From: Bowmanella yangjiangensis
GTDB lineage: Bacteria; Pseudomonadota; Gammaproteobacteria; Enterobacterales; Alteromonadaceae
Reading direction: 5' to 3'
Length of the DNA stretch: 64,000 bases
NCBI RefSeq assembly: GCF_017255015.1
Contig: NZ_JAFKCS010000004.1
Coordinates: 62,001-126,000 of the forward strand
Shown: positions 7,489-16,125 of the stretch, piece by piece
How the letters are laid out: the number at the start of each line of letters is the position of its first letter
Position numbering within the stretch: position 1 is the first letter of the stretch
Program-made: the position numbers and the translations under genes
Notes under the pieces: generated by a model
Told to the model about the DNA's origin: nothing
The model's database searches: none
The model's input: only the letters and a program-made list of their open reading frames with translations

Positions 7489-8786
7489 CGTTTAAGCTTA
7501 AGTACCAACTTATTGTTTGCACTCTGATTGCGGTTTGGGCCAGTGCTGCGCTGTATGCCTTGGTGTTGGATGTGTCTTTTGCACAGTTATTGCTGGTGAC
7601 GGGGTTTGCTTCGTTAGTTGCCATCGTGCTTTGCCATTATGTGTTTGATGGGGTCGCCAAGCGCTTTGTGGCGCTCGAAACCGGATTGCTGAATTTCCGT
7701 GACAATGAATTTGGTGTCAGCCTGGCGGTGGATGGTAAGGATGAAATTAGTCATCTGGCTGCCTTATATAACGAAACCTCGAATAAGCTGCGCCAGGAGA
7801 AGCAATGGATCTATCAGCGCGAACTGATGCTGGATAAGGTGCTGCAAAGTTCGCCGCTGGCCGTCATGTTGTTGGACAACAGTGAACGGGTGATCTTCGC
7901 CAACGCCAGTGCCAGAGAGCTGTTGGCGCAAGGGAGCCGTATAGAAGGCGCGGCGTTGGAAAGCTTGCTCGAGACGCTGCCACAGACCATGGTCGAGGCG
8001 ATACGCTCCGGGCGGGACGGTTTGTTCAGTGTCCAGAAGGATGATGACGAGCAAGGTAGCGAGGCCTGGCATCTGTCCCATGGCAGCTTTCTGATGAACG
8101 GTAACCAGCATAAATTATTGCTGTTTAAGCAACTGACCCGAGAGCTTAGTCGCCAGGAAGTGCAAACCTGGAAAAAGGTCATCCGGGTTATCAGCCATGA
8201 GTTGAATAATTCCCTGGCACCTATTTCATCCATGGTCCATTCCGGGCGTTTGCTGGCGGAGCAGCACGGGGATACCAGGCTGGTTAAAGTTTTTGAAACT
8301 ATAGGTGAGCGGGCAAGCCATCTTAACAGCTTCATTCTGGGTTACGCCAAATTTGCCAAATTACCGCAGCCTAATCGCAGTCGGGTTGACTGGCAGGGCT
8401 TTGTCGACAGCCTGGCAGGCCAATGGGCATTTAAAGTAGAAGGCAGTTTGCCTGACACCCCAGGCTTTTTCGACCCGGCCCAAATGCAACAGGTGCTGAT
8501 CAATTTGCTCAAGAATGCTGCGGAGTCAGGCTCTATCGGGGACGATATCAGCTTACAGGTGAAGACGCTGGAGAATGGCGTGCTGGTGGAGGTTTGCGAC
8601 CGCGGCAGTGGTATGTCTGAGGCGGTATTAACCCAAGCTTTATTGCCATTCTATTCCACCAAGGGAGAAGGGACTGGCCTTGGATTGGCGCTTTGCCGGG
8701 AAATTGTTGAAGCCCATGACGGGCGGATCAGTTTATCCAATCGCGCGGGTGGGGGGCTTAAAGTCAGCTTTTTCCTGCCTGGCTGA
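7485..8786 (+). CDS. Membrane sensor histidine kinase
   Basis: 433 residues. Two membrane helices (about 9-29 and 33-53) are separated by only a few residues, so there is almost no periplasmic sensor. Then comes a HAMP-like linker, a PAS-like domain (about 118-215), a phosphoacceptor helix with H238 in VISHELNNSLAPISS, and an ATPase domain with N box NLLKNAAES, G1 DRGSGM and G2 GEGTGLGLAL. This layout is usual for kinases paired with NtrC regulators. It may sense membrane state or an internal ligand rather than an outside molecule. Overlaps the regulator gene by ATGA. Confidence 0.92.
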   Translation: MTFKLKYQLIVCTLIAVWASAALYALVLDVSFAQLLLVTGFASLVAIVLCHYVFDGVAKRFVALETGLLNFRDNEFGVSLAVDGKDEISHLAALYNETSNKLRQEKQWIYQRELMLDKVLQSSPLAVMLLDNSERVIFANASARELLAQGSRIEGAALESLLETLPQTMVEAIRSGRDGLFSVQKDDDEQGSEAWHLSHGSFLMNGNQHKLLLFKQLTRELSRQEVQTWKKVIRVISHELNNSLAPISSMVHSGRLLAEQHGDTRLVKVFETIGERASHLNSFILGYAKFAKLPQPNRSRVDWQGFVDSLAGQWAFKVEGSLPDTPGFFDPAQMQQVLINLLKNAAESGSIGDDISLQVKTLENGVLVEVCDRGSGMSEAVLTQALLPFYSTKGEGTGLGLALCREIVEAHDGRISLSNRAGGGLKVSFFLPG

Positions 8787-8827
8787 GTTTTAGTATTTGT
8801 GTCGCTTTATTTGCAGGCTAAGCAAAA

Positions 8828-8852
8828 GGCGCGCTAATTTGCTCAGCGCGCC
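8828..8852 (-). terminator. Hairpin between kinase and NagX-like gene
   Basis: GGCGCGCT at 8828-8835 pairs with AGCGCGCC at 8845-8852. Read on the minus strand the stem is followed by TTTTGCTT, so it should stop leftward transcription of the NagX-like gene. It may also help end the kinase transcript coming from the other side. Confidence 0.6.
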
Positions 8853-8874
8853 CAAGGTTCATCGCTTCTGACAG

Positions 8875-10050
8875 TTATAGCTTCAGCCTCACACCTACCC
8901 GGTTGAGCAGGGTGACCAATACCATCATCGCCAGGGCAAAAGCCACACTCCACAGCATGCCCGGGACACCGGAAGACAGCGCTTCTGGGCGCAAAGTCAG
9001 ACCCAGACTGCCCAAGCCAGCGGCAAGAATGTAAGGCAGAATATAGATCAGCAACGGGTTATTGGCCGCAGGCTCAAATACTTTAACTATGCCGGTGTAT
9101 TTTTGTACTTCCAACAGCTGATAGAAGAGTGCAAACAGCACACTACAAAAGAAGATGCTCAGTAACGCCCAGCTTGGCGTGGCCCATATTTTAGAAATTG
9201 GCCACAGCTGGCAGCTGACATAAGCCAGAATACCGCTGACCAGAATATACAGTCCAAGATTCAGGTGACGCTTTGGATAACGGTTATCAAAACACAGCAA
9301 CGACATCAGGGTTCCAGCCAATACCATGGCAGTATGCGTATGGTTGCGATTTTCCTGGGCAAACCAGCCCAGTAAACCCGACTGGCCTTCGAATTGGGCA
9401 AAGAGTGGGAATAGACCAATAAAACCCAGGGCGACCAGACCAATCAGCAAAGGGCGCTGACCAACCAGCAAATAAGCAATCAAGGCAAACAGATATGCCC
9501 AGCCGATAAGGCCTAATATGCCCCACCACTGGTAGGTCATCCAGGTATTGTCCGGCCCTTCAAACAACCACCACAATATGGCCAGACCGGCAATGCCAAC
9601 AGCTCTGATACTGAGTTGTAATGCATTGCTCCAGTCTTTGGGCAGACTGCACCACACCAGCAGCACAGAGATGTACATACAGAAGGTCCAAAGTGGAATG
9701 CTGATAGCCATAGCCGACGCGTCGTAGCCGCCGATACTGTTGACCATGTAAAAACCGATAATAATCAGACCCAAAGCCCTGACCAGGCCATGCTTGAATA
9801 CTTCCCAGCTGTTATCCCCCTTGCTGACTCTGGCTTGCACTGCGAAGGGAATGGACATACCGACAATCAACAGAAAAGCCGGAAACACTAAGTCGACAAA
9901 GGTCATAGTGTCGGCATCGGCAGCAACGTGCTTCATCCAGGCGGGGATGTCGGCAATGCCTGCTAGTTCGTTAACAAACACCATGACCAGAATCGTCAGG
10001 CCACGGAACAGATCGATGGAAAGTATTCTTCCAGAAGTCAAAGTAGACAT
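8875..10050 (-). CDS. NagX-like multipass membrane protein (DUF5009/HGSNAT-related)
   Basis: 391 residues with about ten or eleven hydrophobic helices. The N-terminus reads RILSIDLFRGLTILVMVFVN, followed later by FVDLVFPAFLLIVGMSIPFA. These are the marks of the family related to eukaryotic heparan-alpha-glucosaminide N-acetyltransferase. Some marine relatives (NagX) are linked to N-acetylglucosamine use. No other amino-sugar gene is nearby, so the substrate here is open. ATG at 10050 is preferred to the GTG one codon earlier; neither has a strong ribosome site. Confidence 0.75.
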   Translation of the reverse strand: MSTLTSGRILSIDLFRGLTILVMVFVNELAGIADIPAWMKHVAADADTMTFVDLVFPAFLLIVGMSIPFAVQARVSKGDNSWEVFKHGLVRALGLIIIGFYMVNSIGGYDASAMAISIPLWTFCMYISVLLVWCSLPKDWSNALQLSIRAVGIAGLAILWWLFEGPDNTWMTYQWWGILGLIGWAYLFALIAYLLVGQRPLLIGLVALGFIGLFPLFAQFEGQSGLLGWFAQENRNHTHTAMVLAGTLMSLLCFDNRYPKRHLNLGLYILVSGILAYVSCQLWPISKIWATPSWALLSIFFCSVLFALFYQLLEVQKYTGIVKVFEPAANNPLLIYILPYILAAGLGSLGLTLRPEALSSGVPGMLWSVAFALAMMVLVTLLNRVGVRLKL

Positions 10051-10228
10051 CACAAGTCCATGTTGGAAAGGGTGAACAGAAGCTACTCAATTCCGTGTTG
10101 CTCTGCAACTAATTAACATTTTACTTTCAATAATTGGTGACAAATTAACTTGTGAAGAAAAACGGCCAGTGGTGAAAATTCATCTGTAAAGGAGAGTTGT
10201 TCTCATTGAGGCGGGATGAAATAATAAA

Positions 10229-10243
10229 CGAGAATTGTTATTA
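10229..10243 (-). promoter_or_regulatory. Candidate Fur box before the FTR1 gene
   Basis: Read on the minus strand, TAATAACAATTCTCG matches the 7-1-7 Fur core TGATAAT-N-ATTATCA at 10 of 14 positions. It lies 17 bases before the ATG of an iron-permease family gene, where a bound repressor would block transcription. Function is inferred from position and match. Confidence 0.5.
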
Positions 10244-10259
10244 ATAGAGGGTGCATTTA

Positions 10260-12125
10260 ATGAAGAGGATAATCCAACCGCTGGTGTTGTTATTCTGCTT
10301 GATAAGCCAGCTTGCGTTTGCCTCCGGCCCAGGCCCAGAGCGTATTTTGCATCTGTTGTCCTATGTTGGTGTGGATTATCCCATGACGGTGGCTGACGGT
10401 CAGGTGGTCGATCAAGGTGAATATGTCGAGCAGGTGGAGTTTGCCGAGGCGGTTGAGGCCATATTGCAAAGCCTGCCTGCTACAGAAAAAACGCCACAAT
10501 TGCTGGCGGACAGTCGCACCCTGCAGCAGCTTATTGAACAAAAGAGACCCGGTGCAGAGATCAAGGCCATGACGGAGGCGCTGAGTGAAGCTGTGACCCT
10601 GGCCTATGATATTAAACTGGCACCACGGGGTACCCCTGTACCTGCCAGCGTCAGTAATCTCTACCAGCAAATGTGTTCGGCTTGTCATGGTGCAACCGGT
10701 CTTGGAGATGGTGTCGCCGGGGCCGGAATGGAACCTGCACCCGCCAACTTCCATGATAACGAGCGTATGAATGAGCTGACCTTATTCGGGTTGTACAACA
10801 CTATTACTTTGGGGGTGGAAGGGACAGGAATGGCTAGTTATACCAATCTGTCAGAAGCCGAGCGCTGGTCGCTGGCCGCTTTTGTGGCAGGGTATGTGAC
10901 CGAAGCACCAGAACAGAAAGTAAAATCGCCCTTTAGTCTGGATGAGCTGGCTACCCTGACCCCCGCCCAGGTTGCAGCTCGTGGCCAGGATGTTGCTAAG
11001 TTTGTGCAGCTGCGCGCCCACCCGGACAGTATCGAATCGGATAAACCATCTCCTTTGGCATACGCTAAACAAACATTGGCTGATTCCTGGCTGGCGGTAG
11101 AGTCGGGTAACCTGGACAAAGCTTATCAATTGTCTATCGGCGCTTATCTGGAAGGTTTTGAGCTGGTGGAAGCCAGTCTCGACAATCTGGACAAAACCCT
11201 GCGTAAGGACATCGAGTTGGCCATGTTTGCCTATCGGGACGGACTGCGTGATGGACTGCCAGAAGCTGTGTTAGCACAACGTTATCAGCTTGCCCAGTCA
11301 AGCCTCGACAAAGCACAGATTCTGTTATCCGAAGGCGGCTTGTCACCTTTGCTGAGCTTTGTGGCGTCGTTGATTATCCTGTTGCGTGAAGGGCTGGAAG
11401 CCATTCTGGTACTGGCGGCTATCTATGCCTTTATGAGCCGCTCTGGTGCCTCTGGCAGCCTGAAATATGTGCATGGAGGCTGGATAGCCGCGCTGATCTG
11501 CGGTGTGGCAACCTGGGCGGTCGCCAATTACTTGTTTGATATTTCAGGTGCCAGCCGTGAGTTGACCGAGGGTATGACAGCCTTGCTGGCCACTGCCATT
11601 TTGCTGTGGGTAGGCATTTGGATGCATTCCAAAGCCCATGCCAGTAACTGGCAGCAATATATCAAAGAGAAGTTAAGTGCCAGCCTCAGTTCCGGACAAA
11701 ACATCGGCTTTGCGGTACTGGCATTTGTTGCCGTGTATCGTGAAATCTTTGAAATAATTCTGTTCTATCAAGCCTTGTGGTTACAGGCTGGTGTGGAAGG
11801 GCAACAGGCTGTGCTGTTTGGCATGTTGGCGGCTACCGTGCTGTTGGTGGTGCTGAGTATTGTGATCTTTAAGCTGGCCATGCGTGTGCCGGTGGCCATG
11901 TTCTTCAAAGTCAACGCTGCCATTATGTTTGCTCTGGCGGTGATCTTTGCCGGGCGCGGAATTGCGGCGTTGCAGGAAACCGGCAGTATCGTCAGTATTC
12001 CGTTGAACCTGCCAGAAGCTACCTGGCTGGGCATTTATGCCGATGGCGTCACCCTGGCTTCTCAGGCGGCGGTAATAGTGTTGATTGTACTGATGACCTT
12101 AGTGCAGCGAAAAACACCGGCCTGA
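10260..12125 (+). CDS. Cytochrome c-FTR1 family iron permease
   Basis: 621 residues. Signal peptide (1-22), then a periplasmic region with one c-type heme site CSACH (139-143) and a helical stretch, then a C-terminal FTR1 permease of about seven helices. The two iron-binding motifs of FTR1 are present: REGLE at 376-380 and REIFE at 494-498. The heme domain may oxidise or shuttle electrons for ferrous iron before it is moved inward. ATG at 10260 follows AGAGGG; a GTG three codons upstream is less likely. A Fur-like site precedes it and a strong terminator follows. Confidence 0.85.
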   Translation: MKRIIQPLVLLFCLISQLAFASGPGPERILHLLSYVGVDYPMTVADGQVVDQGEYVEQVEFAEAVEAILQSLPATEKTPQLLADSRTLQQLIEQKRPGAEIKAMTEALSEAVTLAYDIKLAPRGTPVPASVSNLYQQMCSACHGATGLGDGVAGAGMEPAPANFHDNERMNELTLFGLYNTITLGVEGTGMASYTNLSEAERWSLAAFVAGYVTEAPEQKVKSPFSLDELATLTPAQVAARGQDVAKFVQLRAHPDSIESDKPSPLAYAKQTLADSWLAVESGNLDKAYQLSIGAYLEGFELVEASLDNLDKTLRKDIELAMFAYRDGLRDGLPEAVLAQRYQLAQSSLDKAQILLSEGGLSPLLSFVASLIILLREGLEAILVLAAIYAFMSRSGASGSLKYVHGGWIAALICGVATWAVANYLFDISGASRELTEGMTALLATAILLWVGIWMHSKAHASNWQQYIKEKLSASLSSGQNIGFAVLAFVAVYREIFEIILFYQALWLQAGVEGQQAVLFGMLAATVLLVVLSIVIFKLAMRVPVAMFFKVNAAIMFALAVIFAGRGIAALQETGSIVSIPLNLPEATWLGIYADGVTLASQAAVIVLIVLMTLVQRKTPA

Positions 12126-12133
12126 TAGATAAG

Positions 12134-12159
12134 AAAAACGGCGCAGCTGCGCCGTTTTT
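12134..12159. terminator. Bidirectional terminator
   Basis: AAAAACGGCGCAG mirrored by CTGCGCCGTTTTT, a perfect inverted repeat with the centre at AGCT, A run on one side and T run on the other. It sits eight bases after the FTR1 stop and can also serve the convergent barrel gene ending at 12215. Confidence 0.88.
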
Positions 12160-12214
12160 ATGTGCAGGGCAATACGCCGGGCTGTCTGGCCGTATTGCCA
12201 CTGGGCTTGCCCGG

Positions 12215-13141
12215 TTAGAATGAAAACTTAATTCCCATCTGCGCCCGGTTGGTGCTGTGCGCGGCGTAGTGCTCAAATTTGGCGAACCATCCCCAGGACT
12301 GTGTAGCTAATTTGCCATCCAGCTCCAGGGCAATAGCATGACCATAATCCAGAAAGTCTTCGGTAAGTTCCGCGCGCTGGCCAAAGCTTTTGTCGGCGTA
12401 GCTGTAATGGCTGAACAGTTCGGTATCAGTGCCCAGCCAGGGCAGGGACGCAGCGAAACTTAGCACCAGCTTTACTCTGTTGCTGTCCAGTCGGTCTATC
12501 AGTTCCAGCGCATAAGTTTGTCCTGACTTGGCGTGATAGCGCAGCTCGCCACGCAGGAAATTATCGCCCAGCATATGCTCCAGGCTCAGTTCATAGCTTA
12601 TGGCCTGGCTGAGACGACTGCTCAGCTCCAGTTCGGCATAGTTCAGGCTATGCCACTTTTGCCAGGCATTGGCGTTATCGAGATGGGCCAGTTCACCTAC
12701 TACCAGTTCCAGGCGTGAGTCAGCATTAAATTTTTGCACCCGGCGCAGACCGCTAATCCAGCCGTCTTTTGCAAGCCCGGTCGAGGCTACGTCCCCCTTG
12801 TAGGTAGGGATAACGCCAATCTCGGTTTTACCCTCGCTGGTCTCGTGGCGCACATACAAACGGCGCAGATACAGGTGATCGGCCTTACCATCATCTAGGG
12901 TGTTGTGGCTGGAAGCAAACCCCTGACCTGTAGCGATAAAGGCCTGCAGGCTCCAGTCCTGGTTCATCTGATAGGCGGGATAAAACCTCAGGCGATACTG
13001 GTAGCGCAGGTCTGTACCCGAACGTTGATCCAAGCGCAGTTGACCGGCCAACTTGGCTTGCCAGCCCTGTGGGTGAGCTTGGGCAATGTTTGGGAGCTGC
13101 ATAGACAAAAATATACAGGCAGTGAGGCAAGATAACTTCAA
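12215..13141 (-). CDS. Outer-membrane beta-barrel protein, unknown family
   Basis: 308 residues. Signal peptide over about residues 1-22 (LTACIFLSMQLPNIAQA), then alternating hydrophobic and polar strands with many aromatic residues, and a C-terminal MGIKFSF ending in phenylalanine, the usual insertion signal for outer-membrane barrels. Length fits a 12-16 strand pore. I cannot name the family or cargo. It lies between an iron permease and a TauE/SafE exporter but reads away from the permease. Confidence 0.65.
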   Translation of the reverse strand: MKLSCLTACIFLSMQLPNIAQAHPQGWQAKLAGQLRLDQRSGTDLRYQYRLRFYPAYQMNQDWSLQAFIATGQGFASSHNTLDDGKADHLYLRRLYVRHETSEGKTEIGVIPTYKGDVASTGLAKDGWISGLRRVQKFNADSRLELVVGELAHLDNANAWQKWHSLNYAELELSSRLSQAISYELSLEHMLGDNFLRGELRYHAKSGQTYALELIDRLDSNRVKLVLSFAASLPWLGTDTELFSHYSYADKSFGQRAELTEDFLDYGHAIALELDGKLATQSWGWFAKFEHYAAHSTNRAQMGIKFSF

Positions 13142-13218
13142 GGCACAAGACTCATTGAGGGGGAGGACAGGCTATTCCAGCCCAAAACCATGACAGCTTA
13201 ATGAAACCAGTAAAGAGG

Positions 13219-13983
13219 TTATGCCGAGGTAATGAAAAAGACGAATGCCATACCCAGGCCCACGGCGACGATAAAATAGCGCAAGTAGGTCTGAGGAATT
13301 CGGTAGGCAAATGCGGCCCCTGCGTAGCCGCCTGCGAGGGCAGCGACACCCGTAACCAGCAGATGCTGAAGAGAGATGGCGCCCCCTACTGCATAAACGG
13401 CGACGGCTATGCTAGTTAAGAGCGCGGAGATAAGGTTTTTAACCCCGTTCATTCCGTGCAAATTGGTTTGCCCCATCAACCCTAGCGCAGCCAGCAGGAT
13501 AATGCCCAGACCCCCGTTGAAATAGCCGCCATACACACAGACCGCAAATAATATGCTGATATTCAGTAACTGAGACTTTCTCGTGGTTACAGGAACTTGA
13601 TTGGTCTTGGCTTGCAGCCTTTGCAACAGCCGGGGGGCGAACAAAAATGCTAAGGTGGCAAACAGGATCAGCCAGGGAATGAGCGTGGCAAACAACTGTT
13701 CACTGGACACCAGTAGCACCGCCGCACCGAGGCTTCCGCCGGCTATAGCTAAGATGCTTAAGGTAAAAAGGCCCATATTGGCTGGCCACTGGATATCACG
13801 TCGAAATCGCCAGGCGCTGGCAATATAGCCAGGCAGTAATGCCGCCGTGCCTGTGGCATTGGCTGAAATGCCAGGTAGACCAGCAAAGACCAGAACTGGC
13901 AGGGTGAAAAAACTCCCCCCGCCCGCAACGGCATTTAACAGCCCGCCGAAAAATCCAGCCAGTAGTACCGCAATCCATTCCAT
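13219..13983 (-). CDS. TauE/SafE family membrane transporter
   Basis: 254 residues with about eight helices. The N-terminus WIAVLLAGFFGGLLNAVAGG and the matching second half (CVYGGYFNGGLGIILLAALG) form the duplicated glycine-rich signature of TauE/SafE proteins, which move sulfite, sulfoacetate or other organic anions. The substrate is not visible here. ATG at 13983 is chosen over a GTG one codon upstream. Reads toward the barrel gene with a gap of about 77 bases, so they may share a transcript. Confidence 0.85.
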   Translation of the reverse strand: MEWIAVLLAGFFGGLLNAVAGGGSFFTLPVLVFAGLPGISANATGTAALLPGYIASAWRFRRDIQWPANMGLFTLSILAIAGGSLGAAVLLVSSEQLFATLIPWLILFATLAFLFAPRLLQRLQAKTNQVPVTTRKSQLLNISILFAVCVYGGYFNGGLGIILLAALGLMGQTNLHGMNGVKNLISALLTSIAVAVYAVGGAISLQHLLVTGVAALAGGYAGAAFAYRIPQTYLRYFIVAVGLGMAFVFFITSA

Positions 13984-14139
13984 CACAAAGGACTAAGTGA
14001 GCATTTTGGATGCGCTATCTTAACCAGTTTGGTTCACATCTGGGCTATTCACCGCTTGCAGATCATCGTGTTTTATCAAGAAGATAACCCGTCTGGCTAA
14101 CCGAATGGAACAACCACCCGGGCAAACGTGCAGCCAACC

Positions 14140-15150
14140 TTAACCAGAGCTGCGTGGAATAAACTCCACATCTACCAAAATACGTCCCTCAGAGGCGACC
14201 GCATCCTTTTTATTGCCTAGTAGTCTGCATACCGCGCGACCAATTTTGTCGGCATCGATATGCACGGTGGATAACGCCGGAGACATGCGGCAGGAGTCTT
14301 CCAGATCATCAAAGCCCACCACCGCAATATCCTGTCCGGGAATCCGGCCTAAGGCGCGCAGCTGTTCAATGGCGCCGTAGGCAATCACATCGTTAAAGCA
14401 TACCAAGGCTTGCAGCAAAGGGTCGGCTTCCAGCGCCTGAATTACGGCTTGTCGTCCACCATGACGGTTGGTTTGAGCCTGGATACGGGTGATATGTTGC
14501 TTATTTAAGCCTGCACCGTCGACAGCCTGATTGAAACCACACAAGCGCTCATGGAAGTCAGAAATACTTTCGTTACCACCGATAAAGGCAATGTGTTTAA
14601 AGCCTCGGTTGAGCAAATGCTGAGTGGCCAAACGGGTTCCTCTGATGTTATCCGGGATCACCACGGGAGCACGGGCACCGGCAACATCCCGCATGATATG
14701 GATAACTGGGATACCGGCATCTATTTGCTGGTTAACCCAGGCGGCATCAGTTCCGGGAGCCGGACAAATGATCAGCGCAGCCAAGCGGTATTCTTTGAGC
14801 TTCTGCACGAGTTGTTTCTGGGTGGCAAAGTCCTCACCGCTGTTTACCAGTACGGACATATAGTCCATGGCACGGATATGCCTCTCCAAACCCACTGCCA
14901 GCTGGGCCGAATAGGGGTTAGTCAGGTCATTGATGACGATACCGACCAGATTGGAGCGGCGACTGCGCAGGGCTGCAGCATCACGGTTATACACGTAGCC
15001 CAGTTCATCAATGGCTTTTAAGACTTTTTCTCTGGAGCGGTCACTGACTTTGTCGCTTTCCGTTAACACCAAAGAGACGGTGGATTTGGAAACGCCTGCC
15101 TGTCTGGCGACGTCGAAAACTGTTATGTTTTTGTTGCTATTTATTGTCAT
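14140..15150 (-). CDS. LacI-family transcription regulator
   Basis: 336 residues. N-terminal helix-turn-helix (VFDVARQAGVSKSTVSLVL) with hinge helix, then a periplasmic-binding-protein-like sensor fold containing GIVINDLTNPYSAQLAVGLE, IAFIGGNESISDFHERLCGF and VVGFDDLEDSCRMSPALSTV. Such proteins repress sugar-use genes until they bind a sugar. The divergent neighbour is a broken GH92 alpha-mannosidase, so mannose-rich glycans are the likely theme. No obvious ribosome site precedes the ATG. Possible operator: the palindrome TTGTTAACAA at 15224-15233 in the divergent gap. Confidence 0.88.
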   Translation of the reverse strand: MTINSNKNITVFDVARQAGVSKSTVSLVLTESDKVSDRSREKVLKAIDELGYVYNRDAAALRSRRSNLVGIVINDLTNPYSAQLAVGLERHIRAMDYMSVLVNSGEDFATQKQLVQKLKEYRLAALIICPAPGTDAAWVNQQIDAGIPVIHIMRDVAGARAPVVIPDNIRGTRLATQHLLNRGFKHIAFIGGNESISDFHERLCGFNQAVDGAGLNKQHITRIQAQTNRHGGRQAVIQALEADPLLQALVCFNDVIAYGAIEQLRALGRIPGQDIAVVGFDDLEDSCRMSPALSTVHIDADKIGRAVCRLLGNKKDAVASEGRILVDVEFIPRSSG

Positions 15151-15223
15151 TGGAATAAATCGTGGTTTTATCGTCCGGCATCGATCCGAAATGCCTTGAA
15201 CAATACGATAGGCTTATTTTAAC

Positions 15224-15233
15224 TTGTTAACAA
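15224..15233. promoter_or_regulatory. Possible LacI-family operator
   Basis: Perfect ten-base palindrome TTGTTAACAA between the LacI-type gene and the GH92 relic, about 75 bases before each start. LacI-family operators are short palindromes in just this position, but the core here lacks the common central CG, so the call is weak. Confidence 0.3.
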
Positions 15234-15311
15234 TTTTGGAAGGTTCCTTGATTTATTGAATTACGATGAACAATCCTGATTGTGGCTTTATTAACTAAGA
15301 AGGCTTTGGCG

Positions 15312-15842
15312 ATGTCCCATCTACCGACAACAGGAAAATGGCTTAAGCTTTGTCTGGCGGGGTTGCTGAGCGGCCTGATACATTTACCTGCCATAGCAAG
15401 TACTCCTCCTAAAATCGCTAACAGTCAGTTTGTTGACCCTTTCATCGGTACAGGTGGTGACGGTCATAGTTTCCCCGGTGCTGTGGTGTCTTTCGGCATG
15501 ATGCTGCTAAGTCTGGATACTGAGGCCGTGTTCCGCGGTGTTGACCCGCAACCTTAAATCTACAAAGGCTGTGCCGGTTATCATCAAGACGATACCACTA
15601 TGCTGGGTTTTTCACACACCCATTTTTCAGGAATCGGCCGCTCAGACTTTGGTGACTTGCTGATCCAGTCCATGGTGGGTGTTGCTCATACCAAGCCCGG
15701 CTTTTTCCTCAGCTATCTGGCGGATACTTATGAGCCGGATTTGGTCTACAAGTATAATCTGTCGGCACTTACATTCGAGGGCTGGAGCTTTGAAAAGGCC
15801 ATTCAATCCATCATTGTTAAGCCTATTAATAGCCTATGGTAG
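15312..15842 (+). pseudogene. Broken GH92 alpha-1,2-mannosidase (N-terminal part)
   Basis: Starts with a signal peptide (MSHLPTTGKWLKLCLAGLLS), then SQFVDPFIGTGGDGHSFPGA, the hallmark of glycoside hydrolase family 92, which are calcium-dependent exo-mannosidases of about 700-800 residues. An in-frame TAA at 15555-15557 interrupts the frame. The same frame resumes directly with IYKGCAGYHQDDTTMLGFSH and SGIGRSDFGDLL, still clear GH92. Recognisable homology fades near 15720 and a stop ends the frame at 15842. Less than a quarter of a normal gene remains, with both a nonsense mutation and a 3' truncation. Confidence 0.82.
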
Positions 15843-15908
15843 GAATACCAATTGTCTTTACCCTACTGACATTATTTAAAAATATGTGGGTAAATGTTTA
15901 TGCGCTAA

Positions 15909-15946
15909 ATCAACTAGTTTGATATCGGAAAAAAGAATCAACTAGT
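15909..15946. repeat. Short direct repeat ATCAACTAGT
   Basis: ATCAACTAGT occurs at 15909-15918 and again at 15937-15946, one period of 28 bases, in AT-rich DNA between the GH92 relic and the GGDEF-EAL gene. It could be a paired binding site or a leftover of the deletion that removed the rest of the mannosidase gene. Confidence 0.35.
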
Positions 15947-16125
15947 AAAAACATAGTAAAACAAAGAATCTCTCTTGTTTGGCCGCTAAAAGTGGCTGTT
16001 TTTCGTTTTTAATGCTTGTAATACGAGCATATATCCGTTCAAATTGTTCGCATAATCAACAATCTGCGGATGTAGAACAGTCAAAATAGCTGTCGACCAA
16101 AGCAGATGAAAAATAAAAATAAAAT

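Noticed and set aside
15282-15842. Selenocysteine or read-through explanation for the stop in the GH92 frame
   Set aside because: The stop is TAA, not TGA, and the gene is also truncated downstream, so decay is the simpler view.
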